Shown here in pieces: positions 11,614-22,408 of a DNA stretch of 64,000 nt (its first letter is position 1; each line of letters begins with the position of its first letter). The translations under genes were made by a program, and so were the position numbers. The notes below the pieces were generated by a model. It was not told the origin of the DNA and made no database searches. It worked only from the letters and a program-made list of their open reading frames with translations. The stretch is from Acholoe squamosa (Eukaryota > Annelida > Polychaeta > Phyllodocida > Polynoidae), in NCBI GenBank assembly GCA_949317995.1, contig OX439042.1:16905174-16969173 (forward strand). The letters are read 5' to 3'.

Positions 11614-11678
11614 TAATGAATGGGCACCTCATTCAGTGTATCGTACACTGAATGAGGGGCCTGTTAGCCCATTCATTA
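11614..11678. repeat. 65-bp palindrome beside composite copy 1
   Basis: The arms begin taatgaatgggcacctcatt and end in the mirrored sequence ending cccattcatta. The apex is tatcgta. The arms match the outer arms of the 46.1-kb palindrome, but the inner part with the CTCG...GGCC apex is missing here. It directly abuts the composite element on its right. Confidence 0.85.
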
Positions 11679-11684
11679 CTGTCT

Positions 11685-12482
11685 TTATTACACGATTAAT
11701 CAATAAAAAAATCAATAAATAATCAATAGAATATCAATAAATAAAGTTGAAAACAAAAATTGTTCCCCCTCCCCGGGACTCAAAGCCTGCCATAGTGTGT
11801 GTACACGATCAGTACACACACCTTGGCGCCCGGCAGCCTCTGGGTTGGCGAGAACGCGGACAGCTCCTGGTGGCATTCTAACCAATAGACAATTGATACA
11901 CCAACCTCGGCGCCTAGCAGCCGTTGGTTTGGTCTGAATGAGTTCCGCAGTCCTCTATAATTATAATGCTATTTTAACCTTATTCTAACCAATAGACCAT
12001 CGGTACACACACCTTGGCACCCGGCGGCCGTTGGTTTGGTTTGGACGCGAAAAAGAGATTCGTTCAGACCAAGACTTGTCCGGCCTACCTCTAGCAGCTG
12101 AGCGCAATGCACTAACCACGAGACCACCGGGTCTCACACCTTGGCGCCCGGCTTGTCTTGGTTCGAACGCGTCCAGCAGTCGTCTATAATTATAATGCTA
12201 TTCTAACCTTGCGCATGTGAGAGTTGTTGTGGGGTGACAAAGCCACATCAATGACTTATACAGACCTGATTCTAACCAAGCGTCTCTCGTCAGTCCCTGT
12301 GGCGCACGGCATAGGCAGTTGGATTTGGGATCAGGAGACAGCAGGTTCGACCCCTACCCTGGCAATGATTGCTGATATCCTGGATACCAGCACTACTAGA
12401 AGTGCCGATATCCACTCCTAAGACCTGCAATATCGACAGGTATCAGAGTGGGAATATCCAGAAAAAGCACACAAAATCACAG
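11685..12482 (-). mobile_element. Composite dual tRNA-headed TIR element, copy 1
   Basis: The left terminus is TTATTACACGATT at 11685; the right terminus is truncated. On the minus strand a tRNA-like head (A-box-like tggtctcgtggttag near 12110) is followed by gcccggcgcc-type units and an AT-rich stretch (aacaaaaattgttc, attgatatt). On the plus strand a second tRNA-like head runs from 12299 (A box gtggcgcacggcataggcag) to a B box ggttcgacccc at 12344. It then continues into gatatcctggatacc and the aatatcgacaggtatc tail. The two heads face away from each other, as in copies 2 and 3. The flanking 58-bp repeat resumes on its right, showing an insertion. Confidence 0.75.
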
Positions 12483-12640
12483 TGATGCTACTACCCAGAG
12501 GTGGCCTGCTGTCGTAGCCCTTCCAGTCTGACGCAGTGCTAGCCAGAGATGGGCTGCTTTAGCCTGCTGTCGTAGCCCACCCAGTTTGATGCAGTGCTAC
12601 CCAGAGATGGGCTGTTTTAGCCCACAAAGTCTCGCAGAGG
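12483..12640. repeat. 58-bp tandem repeat interrupted by composite element
   Basis: Units of the type gtgctacccagagatgggct / gttttagcctgctgtcgtag / cccacccagt occur here about 2.5 times. Related units occur at 11510-11612, left of the composite element. The array was evidently continuous before the insertion at 11613-12482. Confidence 0.75.
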
Positions 12641-12659
12641 CTTTGCCGCTGTTAAGCCT

Positions 12660-13160
12660 GGCGCAGTAAAAATGCATGTTAACTATGCAGTAGACAGCCA
12701 GTAGACCCCTTTATATCCCTCCTCTTGGGCATTCATAAGTCCTGTTGGGCATTTGGATGTCCTTTTCATCGTTTTCTAAGCCACTGTATCCTATGATGTT
12801 TAAAAAGCCACCTAACCACCGATCTGACTCTTCAAGAATACATACTATACAAATTTTAGCAGGCCCTTTTATTCAATCTCAAGTCTACGCCTGCCTGTGA
12901 TGCTGTAAGAGGCCATATATCTACAAAAGGGCGTTAAGCTTTAAAGCCTATATAAAGGGGATGATTGCATTTCCTAATGCCGATTCAAGAAACCTCAATC
13001 TCATGGGATTAGCGACGCCTTATGAAAGGACCAATTAGTGAGCGCAGAAGGATATAGTTCTTAAGTAATCAGTATTTGCAGTGGGACCTTCCCTTGCAGC
13101 TTTTGGCAGGGTCATTCATTTCTGCAGTCAGTCCAGGCGGTGGTACCCAGCCTAGCCTGT
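12660..13160. other. No supported feature
   Basis: Unique-looking sequence without exon signals, tandem repeats or inverted ends that I could recognise. Confidence 0.3.
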
Positions 13161-13161
13161 A

Positions 13162-13316
13162 ACTTCAGAGGTATACTTCTCCTTGCAAGGTGCAGGCTTC
13201 CACTCCCAGAGTAGCCTGCCTACCAATCTCCACATGACACTTCAGAGGTATACTTGTCCTTTCAAGGTTTAGGCTTCCACTCCCAGAGTAGCCTGCCTAC
13301 CAATCTCCACATGACA
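13162..13316. repeat. 77-bp direct duplication
   Basis: acttcagaggtatacttctc at 13162 and acttcagaggtatacttgtc at 13239 begin two units that both end agtagcctgcctaccaatct / ccacatgac. Roughly nine in ten bases match. Confidence 0.85.
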
Positions 13317-13374
13317 TGAGTGACTGAAGGCAGCTTGTGCCCAGCAATGACCAGCTCTTACACATTTAGGCCGG

Positions 13375-13650
13375 TTAACCCATTCAGTGCCTGATTGTGC
13401 TTGAACGCTGTATGTTCCTTTGTTGTTATGGTACATGATCATTGACTGCAGCCCTAGTGAGAAGACTCCCCCACTTGGTGATATTCATGCATCATTATGG
13501 TCCTATGCAGGTGTGGTTGATACAGTTAAGGACACGCGGCAAGATACTACAATGCAGTGCTGGTGAGTAGACTCCCTGTATGTGCTTTGTTGCATTATGA
13601 TGACCAGAGCACATGAACCTGGAGGCACTATACGACCTTTAAAGGGTTAA
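13375..13650. mobile_element. piggyBac-like MITE, best-preserved copy (copy 5)
   Basis: Ends are TTAACCCATTCAG on the left and CCTTTAAAGGGTTAA on the right, i.e. CCC-type inverted termini between TTAA tetramers. Inside lie two hairpin cores: gcagccctagtgagaagact then ttcatgcatcattatg, and gcagtgctggtgagtagact then ttgcattatgatgacc. TTAA target duplication and CCCT-like termini are hallmarks of piggyBac transposons; the assignment is inference because no transposase is present. Length 276 bp. Confidence 0.7.
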
Positions 13651-13705
13651 AGGACTAGTGAGTAGAACCAAAATGACTGGCCGAGCTGCTCGCAATAGCA
13701 GGGTA

Positions 13706-14491
13706 CAGGGATGAAAGTCGACGATGACAAAAAACCTTGAAAAAGGAAACAACTTTAAACACACTGTATATGCCCTCCAGTCCCATCCATAAGTGTGTTA
13801 CAGGGTTTGTGTGGTTGGGGGGGATGAGGCAGTAGGTGTTGTATAAGGGTGTAGTTTGTCCTCAAATAACAGGAAAAGCTGTTTTTCAAAATGTTGTTCA
13901 CATGTATACTATACCCAAAATGTGCACATTATGGCCCTTTTGCAGAGTATGTCCTAGGATCCCTTCAGAATGTTACTGTATAGCTGTTTTCCAAGGTCTT
14001 GTTCGGATAGCATACCCAAAATATGCACCACCTGATCTACTGGTAGTGGTGCCTTTGCACAACATGACCTAGGGACCAATTACAATATGTTATGTATATA
14101 GATAGGTCAAAGGGTGCAGGGAATAAATGACCAATATAGTTACATGATGAAATCATAACGCGCAGAAAAGGGGTATACTATCCGACACTCTTCTAGCAAA
14201 GGAACTATAGCTTGCTGCTAAGACTACACTGAAGAGTGGAACAAACACCAATAAAGAGGGGAAAGTTTTCAAGGAAAAACTTGAGAATCCTTGAAAACCT
14301 TGAACTAAAAACTGGCATGCTGCCACTGTATGCAGTGTTGTGGGAGCTGACTGTGTGCATGTATGCAACCTCTGGAGGTAATTTGTGACTCCTTTATCCT
14401 GTTTTCAGAGGATTTTCAAGAAAACTTATTTTTCTTAAGTGAGTGAAAAAAACCTTGAAATCAAGGAAAACCTTGAACTCTTTCATCCCTG
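13706..14491. mobile_element. hAT-like non-autonomous element, 786 bp
   Basis: The terminal repeats are CAGGGATGAAAGTC on the left and CTTTCATCCCTG on the right, flanked on both sides by AGGGTA. Subterminal accttgaaa / aaggaaaacc phrases occur near both ends. The CAGGGATG-type terminus suits the hAT superfamily, though an 8-bp target duplication is not clean. Similar phrases near 31230 and 38560 suggest further decayed relatives. The open frames inside are not transposase-like. Confidence 0.6.
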
Positions 14492-14799
14492 AGGGTATGT
14501 GGGAGGTGGGTGGCAGGGAATGGGCAATACCACTAATGCCTCAGGGGTAGAGTGGGAGCCAGTTGGTACAGGGGGATAGAGTGGACATATGACGTTGGCT
14601 AACACTGCATATTAGGCTTTATACCACTATTCTGGCACCTGCCTTACTGTTATGCCCTCCCCTACCAGTGCATTATGAGAGCATATACGCACATGTGCTT
14701 TTTTGGGATTTTTGGATATACTTTTTCGAGGTCAAGTTGGACTTAGAATATTTTGGGAGACGCTGGCGGACATAGAAATTTAGTCTCGCCATTGTTTCA

Positions 14800-14895
14800 A
14801 GGTGAAAAATCGTCCAAACTCGTACAAGGATTGAACCCCGGCCGCAGTGGTGGTAGGCGAAGGCCTTAGCCATAGTGCCACACTGAACGGTGATG
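14800..14895 (-). repeat. tRNA-derived SINE head (third tRNA-like family)
   Basis: On the minus strand, gtgtggcactatggctaagg gives an A-box-like block and ggccggggttcaatccttgt contains a B box (GGTTCAATCC). They are spaced as in a tRNA. The downstream body runs to lower coordinates without a clear end. No tRNA clover-leaf with a good anticodon stem could be drawn, so this is a SINE or pseudogene, not a gene. Confidence 0.55.
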
Positions 14896-14952
14896 AAATC
14901 CAATACGATAGTAAATAACTTCTAACCTGGGGGCCTTGTCCTATGTTCACAC

Positions 14953-15351
14953 TCACTTTTCGTATGGAATCCAACCATGACAAGTCTTCAAATTAATACA
15001 TACATATCCTTAGACATTCTAGATGAGTACTCCATGCTTGATATGTCCGATATATTCAAAATAAATAAGAATCCATTGATTTTTCCATCGTAAGCGAGTC
15101 GCGGTCCGGCCATTCCCACCCGCCTCCTTGTCCGGCGAAAGTGTGTCAGTGGCCCGGATGTAGATATAGGTCATCCGCTCGCCATACGAGGAACATGGCG
15201 AAACTTTCGGACCATTTTGGAAAATCAATGGATTCTCCTTTATTTTGAGTATATTGGACATAATATGTATGGAGGGATCATCTAGACTATCTAAGGATGT
15301 GTATGTTTTAATTTGAAGACTTGTCATGGTTGGATTCCATACGAAAAGTGA
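14953..15351. mobile_element. Foldback element with 130-bp arms
   Basis: The arms begin tcacttttcgtatggaatcc at 14953 and end in the mirror sequence at 15351. They pair over about 130 bp with scattered mismatches and small indels. A GC-rich core (15090-15220: gcgagtcgcggtccggcc, ccgcctccttgtccggcg) separates them. The 175-codon frame at 15019-15546 on the minus strand merely reads through both arms. It ends 43 bp before the candidate first exon at 15394. Confidence 0.85.
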
Positions 15352-15393
15352 CTGTATACACAGCGGTACCTCTCCCGGCAAGGAACCAAAACA

Positions 15394-15477
15394 ATGGCTT
15401 CGCGCAGAGCGCTGACCCAGGCCGTATCGCTTGCTTTTACAAAATGCCTTCTCGTGGCTATATTCTGTGGATATCAG
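15394..15477 (+). CDS. Candidate first coding exon with signal peptide
   Basis: An ATG in good context (aacaATGG) opens 28 codons that begin MASRRALTQAV and end in a hydrophobic run CLLVAIFCGYQ. The last codon CAG is followed by GTAAGA, a near-consensus 5' splice site (phase 0). A basic start and a hydrophobic core ending near a small residue are typical of a secretory signal peptide, so the product would be secreted or membrane-bound. The rest of the gene was not identified. A 119-bp palindrome lies 43 bp into the presumed intron. Chance remains possible because the segment is short. Confidence 0.4.
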
Positions 15478-15520
15478 GTAAGAAATTAATACAAAATGGA
15501 GGAAAAGGTGGTATAAATGC

Positions 15521-15639
15521 AATATGGCATAAATATGCCAGCACACGGGTGGTATATTGACGATATTGCACTCGGCCTAACGGCCTCGTGCAATATTCGT
15601 CAATATACCACCCTTGTGCTGCCATATTTATGCTATATT
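15521..15639. repeat. 119-bp palindrome with CTCG/GGCC apex
   Basis: The arms of about 50 bp pair closely: aatatggcataaatatg on the left mirrors catatttatgctatatt on the right, and ggtggtatattgacg mirrors cgtcaatataccacc. The apex at 15570-15589 reads actcggcctaacggcctcgt. A TC/TC mismatch sits between the arms and an inner GGCC/GGCC stem. The palindromes at 46.1 and 60.3 kb share this apex layout but have unrelated arms. Confidence 0.9.
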
Positions 15640-16485
15640 CCATTAGTATAGTAAGCTGGACCCACACGTTATTGTGTATTCAGTGGATAGAACTGTATAC
15701 CATTGGACTCCACTATGTGTGTAGGGACTGGTTTCTGGCTATGAACACGCAGTGTATTGCCTTACCACGCTGAATGAATGTTATGGGTCAGGTGTCCTTC
15801 ATAACACCGTGATTATTGGTTGGTGATACTTGATAAGATGCCATATATCAGAAACAGTGCACTAGGTCAATACATACAAGCAGTAGTAAAATCTCATTTT
15901 GTTCTGTTAAACACTTATCTTGCCACAATTCACCTTATATCATGTGCGCAGGCTTTGTGTGTCCATCCTTCTGCAACATGGAAGTTACATATCTTAGATG
16001 TGTGCATGATATATTGTAACATCATATTCAGCATATGCTGCCTCAAGGCTTCACCTTCAATCATATTATTTTTATCATGATGCATAAATGAAGCACTGGC
16101 CTGGTACAATATACTTGCCGGTGGGTGCTGCATTCATGCCAGTGCATACATACTAAGCACATCTCCACAGAGGGCTAACTCATAATGGATAGCAACAAAA
16201 TACTGCATAAAATTCCTATACTGTAGAGTTCACCAAACCCGTCCCACTTATCCCATTACCAGACCTCATAAAGGGTTCTCAGTATCAGGAGGCACTAGGC
16301 CATACATGGACAAGAGCTCTGTACACCCTCCTCCATGGTCCATTGTACGCACAACAGACACTCCAGTACACAGTGCAGTCACTGAGCCTCCTCCTGGTCA
16401 TCCACAGATAACAGCCTCCAGGCCATTCATCAACCTGCAGCAGCAGGAGGAGGATGGAGGCATTCAATGCCTCACACACCATTCT
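15640..16485. other. No supported feature
   Basis: Unique-looking sequence. Open frames at 15820-16080 and 16306-16554 show no domain and no paired splice signals. Confidence 0.3.
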
Positions 16486-16489
16486 ACTG

Positions 16490-16740
16490 CTTACACCTTT
16501 ATGACCCTTGAAGGACTACATTATAGTTTGATACACTGCCGTCATGATGCATGAATATAGCTCTGTTCACTACTTCGCCAGTGCTGCATCATGCCTACCT
16601 AACGTGTCTGATGCACTCCTGAAGGGTCGACATGACAAATAAATGCAGTGCTGGCAAGTAGAGTCGCAGCCACTGAATTGGTGCATCATGGCAACCTTAA
16701 AAACGACCTGGAGGCATCATGTGGCCCATGGAGGTTAACA
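16490..16740. repeat. piggyBac-like MITE relic (copy 6)
   Basis: Reads gccgtcatgatgcatgaata, ttcgccagtgctgcatcatg, ataaatgcagtgctggcaag and gtgcatcatggcaacc, ending ggcccatggaggttaac. The left part overlaps the end of a short open frame. Confidence 0.6.
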
Positions 16741-17479
16741 CTGCAAAGAGAAGCTACTTGTGCCCTCTCAATGACTGTCAGGCACGGTTCAGCTAAACCC
16801 ACTGGAGGCCCTGATAAGCCTATTGATGACAACCTACCTGAGAAAAAAGGACTGGGGGAAATGTAATGATGTGGGTCTGTGTGTCATTGAGGGAATAGTA
16901 CCTGGGCATTGACGGTTATGAGAAGTTGGAGGTGGAAGGGGGTCTTGGACAGCAATACTAAAAACAGCTTCCATTGGAAACACTAAAGCCTTTTGAGATA
17001 GAAAAGGGAGGGGTACCATTTCTGGCCGGCAGTCGGTTGCCTTCCCAAAGAAGAATCCCACATGGCAATCCCACCGTCTCTTCTCAACATCTGGATCCCC
17101 TGTTTGTTTGTTTTTTTTCCACCAAGGTTTAATTTTAACCCCACCCACAATGGGTGGGCACAAAAACTAATTACTGGTGAAAAAAGGGGCTATTGCTGGC
17201 AAATCAAAGCCTGCTTGAATGCTGTGGATGGCATGCTTTTCCCGTGGGTGAGGCCTGTGGAAGGGGGTGGTGTGGTGAGGGAGTGGGATGCAGGGATCTG
17301 GCCCCATGTTCATGTCTGGCTTTTATTATGGAATTCAACGTGGGTACCTTTACAGACATTGGAGCCATATTATAGGCACTTTCAGATACTGTCATACAAA
17401 TTTCAGAGCTGTATGCTGCAAACTTGTGAGTGTATTGGCAGAATTAGGCCTGGGATGCAATTTAGGTATAAGTATATTG

Positions 17480-17922
17480 TAGGAGTGTCATTGACATCCA
17501 ATTTATTTCGATGTTGAATATCATTATTTTGGTCTCGATATTTCGATTATATCGATTATTCATAACCAGACTGAAATGACTAGTATATGAGCTTTCTAAC
17601 AGTGAAGGAATTTCTCAGATACTCCAATTACGAGGTAAATTACAGCCATTTATATCTTCTCTTCATATTCAAATATTTTTTTTAATAATCCTATCGCAAA
17701 TTATTATTTCATGTGGCCTTAGGTGATTAGACAACACACTTTTGACCATAACTTCGGTTCTAATAAGACTATTTACAAAATTCTTTCAGATTTAGAAAGC
17801 CTAAAGTCTAATTATTTAGGGTACAAATAATTGTATCGATATAATGGTTTTATCGATGCGATGATAATCGCGATTTCGTAAATCACGATGTATCGATTTG
17901 GTGGGTATCGATGACACTCCTA
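17480..17922. mobile_element. hAT MITE with perfect 8-bp target duplication
   Basis: The terminal inverted repeat is TAGGAGTGTCA on the left and TGACACTCCTA on the right. Inner ends carry tatcgat-rich sequence (atttcgattatatcgat; gatgtatcgatttg). The octamer GTATATTG flanks it on both sides (17472-17479 and 17923-17930), the 8-bp duplication made by hAT transposases. It is 443 bp long, non-coding and inserted next to a second MITE at 17931. Confidence 0.93.
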
Positions 17923-17930
17923 GTATATTG

Positions 17931-18075
17931 TCCCATGGGCGCCGCCATTGCTGAAGCTGATTACCAGCGGTCATCACTGACAGAAGTTATCAGATGAGTA
18001 CCACCTAACCCCCGAGAGGACCGCAGTGAAGAGTTGGGTGTCATTTCATTGGCTGATAATCAAACCAGCTATATA
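17931..18075 (+). mobile_element. MITE TCCCATGGGCG family, copy 1 (left end lost)
   Basis: Starts tcccatgggcgccgccattg and runs to gctgataatcaaaccagcta. It matches copies at 37622-37782 and (inverted) 54795-54953. The outer GACTTAGCAGG terminus is missing on the left, where the hAT element sits. Confidence 0.8.
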
Positions 18076-19200
18076 CTCACGTATTATGTGACCTAGGCCC
18101 ATCTTCAATGCTGGAGATGATCGATGTATGGTCCGTTCACAATACTAAAGTTTACATGGGGAGTAAGCTATGAAGCAGAATTGGCAGCAGCTGTCATTGC
18201 TGCACACATGTATAGGACAGAGACAGCAATGGTGATTGTACCCTTACACTGTGAATACATCTTTCAATACCTTATCCATACACCTTCGAAGCTTAGGGAA
18301 GTTCTGGCCCTTACATTGCACAGAAGAAAGGTCCATATTTTCTTAGAGCAAGTCGCCAACAGTCTCTCTGATAATTTAGAGGTAATTTTTCTCAATCCAA
18401 AATAAGGTCTTCATATACGGTCGGAAATGCAACAACTGTTCACAGATGTTGCAATACGAGTGAATGTTTGAGAACAGCACTTCCTCATACAGGGAGCAAC
18501 ACATGTAGTAATAGCGCCTGGGCCCATCTTTACGACATATACAGCAGGTACTGAGGCAATGAGAAGCAGAGCCGTACAGAAGGGTTCATTCAGCATTACA
18601 CCACAACCTATGACCTACATCCACACATGTAATACAGTTTACATGCTACAGTCCCAAGATATTATAGATGACAGCACCAAAAAAAAAACACATTCTCTGT
18701 GACATAGCATCTAAGGCTGTGAACACAAGATGAAGTCTTTTGATAAATGATACATCAGCCTCCATTCCCTATCCTGTCTAACAACCAAGGACCCCTCATC
18801 CATCCCTACCCTACCCCCAGGGGATGGACACAGTGGGTGACCCTAGTGTTGCTAATACCTAATTAACCCCGACTTTCTACAGGATAATGACAAACAATGC
18901 CTTGATAAGGGCAGGCCTGCGTTCCGCCAGACGCAGAGATGCGGGACAAGCTCCCCATGGAGGGCTGGAAGCAGGCCGCCTGATTGGGCCTGACTACCGT
19001 CTCCCAGAGGAAGCTACTATAGTACATACAGTGTAGGATGGCACACTTTGTGTGGTTCTATTGTTGTTTCCTCAGGATAATACCATTGCAGATCATAGAG
19101 CGTTAAGGTGGCAAAATATGCACATTTGTACTGTCATTGCTACAGTTTATGCAAGGGTAGGGGAGGTGCACATAAATAATCTTTGAGACAGAATACCACT
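18076..19200. other. No supported feature
   Basis: Contains an open frame at 18124-18405 with no domain. Otherwise unique-looking sequence with no RNA gene or repeat ends seen. Confidence 0.3.
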
Positions 19201-19204
19201 ATAG

Positions 19205-19346
19205 CAGAGATGCCACTCACTGGCCGACAAAAACCAGGAAAACTGGACTTTGGACATATTTTCCCAGGAATCTAACATAATTTAATACAGAAATCTTGGA
19301 AGCAAAACCAGGAATTCCTGGTAAACCAGGAAAAGTGGCATCTCTG
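19205..19346. mobile_element. Short TIR element, CAGAGATGCCACT ends
   Basis: CAGAGATGCCACT at 19205 mirrors AGTGGCATCTCTG ending at 19346. Inner ccaggaaaa / ttttcccaggaa phrases form further inverted pairs. The CAGAGATG terminus resembles hAT elements. The flanks ctatag and ttatag could be a worn target duplication. Length 142 bp. Confidence 0.75.
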
Positions 19347-19458
19347 TTATAGGAAGATGCAGTTTGTTTGTTTGTTTGTTTAGTTTTACATCTGGGGGCC
19401 ATCGAGGAACTCAGACATTCGATTTCGGACATGAAGTCCTTTCTTTTCTTTTTGGACA

Positions 19459-19552
19459 GGTATTTATATGCTGCTTGCCCGACACAGCAGTGACCGAATC
19501 TATGAATGACAGAATCTATGAGATGAATGACCGAATCTTTGAGGAGGGGTGA
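19459..19552 (+). CDS. Weak exon candidate after strong acceptor
   Basis: A long pyrimidine tract (cctttcttttctttttggac) ends in AG at 19458. The frame after it stays open for 30 codons to TGA and includes an internal peptide duplication, NDRIYE followed by NDRIFE. The acceptor is strong but the protein is too short to judge. The tract could equally be low-complexity sequence. Confidence 0.15.
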
Positions 19553-20800
19553 GGGGGAAAACCGCTAACATGCAGTGGTAAGGTAGTACACTGACTCTAT
19601 TTGTATTGTCTTATGCCCTAAGAGTACAGTAAACGTAGACAAGTAGTGAATGCAGGATTATGGCGACATAATGTGCCCTGTGCCCATTTGTAAATTTCCA
19701 AATGTATTCCAATCTTACATGCTGGGGTAGGGTGGCTAAATGTGTCAATTTGTATTGCCTGATGCCCACAGCCTACTACGCAACATATGGTAAATCTACA
19801 GAACAGTGAATTTGTGACACCAATATTATTACCTTACCAAAATGCCATGTATATTCAGAGTTTAGATTCTAACTGTCAGCTCAGAAGTCCCTGGTAGAAT
19901 CCACATCGACCAGTTTATATGTTGTTAGCGCGGCGTGATAGGACGAGCTTGTGAAATCCTATTGTGAAGGTCAAGGAAAGGGCATAGCAGAGAAAACCCA
20001 ACACTCACTAACTAGGCAGAGAATGTGTCTAACCCAGATTGTGAAAAATCTATTTTTGTCCTAATTTAATTTTCCCTGAAACCCCACCTCTTTAAAGATT
20101 GAAATTAGTAACACGCACATTCGATTTAGAAACACGTCAAGCTGAAACAAGTAAATCCCACTAGGATTTTGCGTGACATTTGGAATGAACACCTTCCTTG
20201 GCAAGAAAGTCTCAAATAGTGTTGGCTATGGATCAAACTCTCATGTGAATGTAAATGTATAATAAAGCCTCTATGTCGATAATCAAGAAATGCCATTTGT
20301 ATTAGATCAACTATATACGGGTGGATTTCAGATTCCTATTTGCTCAACCAATAATTCTGCTCATGGGAAGAAAATATCTGTTAAAGGGGTTGGTGTTAAC
20401 TGTATAGAACAATACGTGTTCACCATTGTGAGTAGGTTATATTATTATGCAGAAAATATCCTTCACCTAGTTCTAAGGCTAAAGCAATATTTTTGAGTTC
20501 TGAAGTGGATGACGGTGGTATAAACTTGACTGAATATTACTTAACACGGGCTGCGTATTGCCTTCATGTTATAATCATATTCACTGTACGACCCACATGA
20601 GAACTCACAAAGCCTTCCTGTAATACATTACATCAACTCAATAGCACGCCACTAATTTAAGCATGGCTTTGAGTAGCTCCTCTGGAGCTTCTCGAGCTGC
20701 TCTTTGAGCCAGTTTCCTCTGGTTAATTCAGATTACAATAATTCCTAGACACAATCAGGGATTTAATGCTGCACGCACTCAATAAAAGGCGCAGCTGATT
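19553..20800. other. No supported feature; one open frame with donor-like end
   Basis: A frame from 20290 runs 46 codons to GTGAGTAGG at 20438, which could be an exon end, but no acceptor or domain supports it. The rest is AT-rich spacer. Confidence 0.3.
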
Positions 20801-20809
20801 ACCATACCC

Positions 20810-20995
20810 ATTTAAGGACTGCATGATACCCCCAGATTCATGTTCCTTGGTCGGCATGATGCACCAATGCAGTGCTGGCCAGTCTACTTGCCAGCACTGC
20901 ATTGAAGCATCATGCCTTCTGACAAATGCATCAACCCACTAGGGTCAGTGTGATCAATTACTGCACTATGTGGCCTTTGAAGAGCTAAGAAGACA
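20810..20995. repeat. piggyBac-like MITE relic (copy 7)
   Basis: It has the clearest hairpin core of the family: caccaatgcagtgctggcca, then gtctac, then ttgccagcactgcattgaag. It continues to atcatgcc and a right end ctatgtggcctttgaagagc. Confidence 0.65.
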
Positions 20996-22035
20996 CATAT
21001 TTATTCCCTTTGGCAACTGTTTCAAATAGGAGCATTGTTAATATTCATTGCCTTTAATTTACTGCTAATTGAACACCAGCAGATGTGCACACAGGTCATT
21101 ATCTGTTCCCTTTCAATGCGTTATATCAAGCTTATTTAAACACCAAAGGCGAGGCATAATATCAAGGAGGACTATGGAAAAAATGCCGATTCATCAAGTT
21201 TCCATTGAAGTGAACTTTGTGAGCTTAGAATTTTAGCATTCCAGCAGTCATATTAGACTACTGGCTGGTGCATCTGCTGTGGAAGGAAAATTGAAAAGGT
21301 TGGATGAATACTTTACAGTCTGTATGAAATTCAATCTACTTCTTATTCAATCTTGCTTAAAGAAATCTTTGCAACATTACATGTTTGATATTCTATGCTC
21401 ACGGCACATGACATTATAGCACTTTACACTGCTTGATATACAAGTGTTATTATGAGAAATACAAGGTAAAGCGAGAGTGGAGACCGAAGATTTGAATGCT
21501 ATAATACACTCAAGGACACAAGTCCAATAACTTTCGAGTTTTGAAACATGACATCGTTTTATGTCAATGAAAGTAACTGACTCTCCTTATGTCAAGTCCA
21601 CTTTACTATGTCTACTATATATACACGGTTAATATAGCGTTCACAGTGATGCACATACAGTCTAAGACTGGGACAGCCCTGTAGACACCGTCAGAGTTAC
21701 ATGTCTCACTACCAATACTACTACCCTGACCACACAGGGGAATGAGCGCCCCACCTCTTGCTGTTTACGCTTTATGGACCACAGAGTCCTTTACACCTCT
21801 ATCAACTCGTCGCCTTAGTGCAAGAAGGTTGTAACTGACATTTTGACAAAATTGAGTTTCCTTCTATTTAACATCTGTAGACACTTCTCTACCTACTGTG
21901 CTGAAGCTCTGTCTGTAATATGGTTACCTACAGATCCCAGGATAATATTGTTGTATCCACTTTGTGCTATAGTAACTGGAACACTTCTTTTGCCTCTCCT
22001 GCATAACTCGAAAAATGCATAAAACCTTGTTGCAC
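20996..22035. other. AT-rich spacer, no supported feature
   Basis: No tandem repeats, TIRs or exon signals were recognised in either orientation. Confidence 0.3.
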
Positions 22036-22039
22036 TAAG

Positions 22040-22215
22040 GTGAAGAACTAGTCGTCAACATGTACGAATGGAATCCTGGTGAGTTACTCACCAGGGATAC
22101 ACTTATGCATGATGCTACCTCTATATACAGAGCTGATACGCTCCCCTGGCACCGGCATGATGCAGAAATGCAGTACACTAGCCAGCACAGCATTGCTGCA
22201 TCATGACCAAACCAC
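22040..22215. repeat. piggyBac-like MITE relic (copy 8)
   Basis: Reads ggaatcctggtgagttactc / accagggatacacttatgca / tgatg, then ggcatgatgcagaaatgcag and cattgctgcatcatgaccaa. Both hairpin blocks are present in order; the ends are lost. Confidence 0.6.
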
Positions 22216-22393
22216 ATGAACTTGGCCTTGTACAGTGAAAGAGCAGCTCGTCTGTGGCTATTAATAACTGGACATGGCGTGAGGAGCAGCTCAGGGCAGA
22301 CTTTGTGAGGCCTGAGGCTGGTGGCACTGGGAGGCAATCATCAAGTCCTTTATCATCATCTCCGGTCTCCAAATAAGGACATCAACACGCCAC

Positions 22394-22408
22394 AGCGCCC
22401 CCTATCTA
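22394..22408 (-). promoter_or_regulatory. CTCF-core-like site
   Basis: On the minus strand the sequence is TAGATAGGGGGCGCT. The 10-bp core AGGGGGCGCT fits the bilaterian CTCF consensus exactly; the upstream CCASY part matches poorly. Occupancy cannot be inferred from sequence. Confidence 0.3.

Noticed and set aside
15019-15546. 175-codon open frame on the minus strand
   Set aside because: It runs through both arms and the core of the 14953-15351 foldback element.
17062-17517. 151-codon open frame on the plus strand
   Set aside because: It continues into the hAT insertion at 17480 and has no recognisable domain. A GTGAGT inside it was considered as a donor but there is no matching acceptor.
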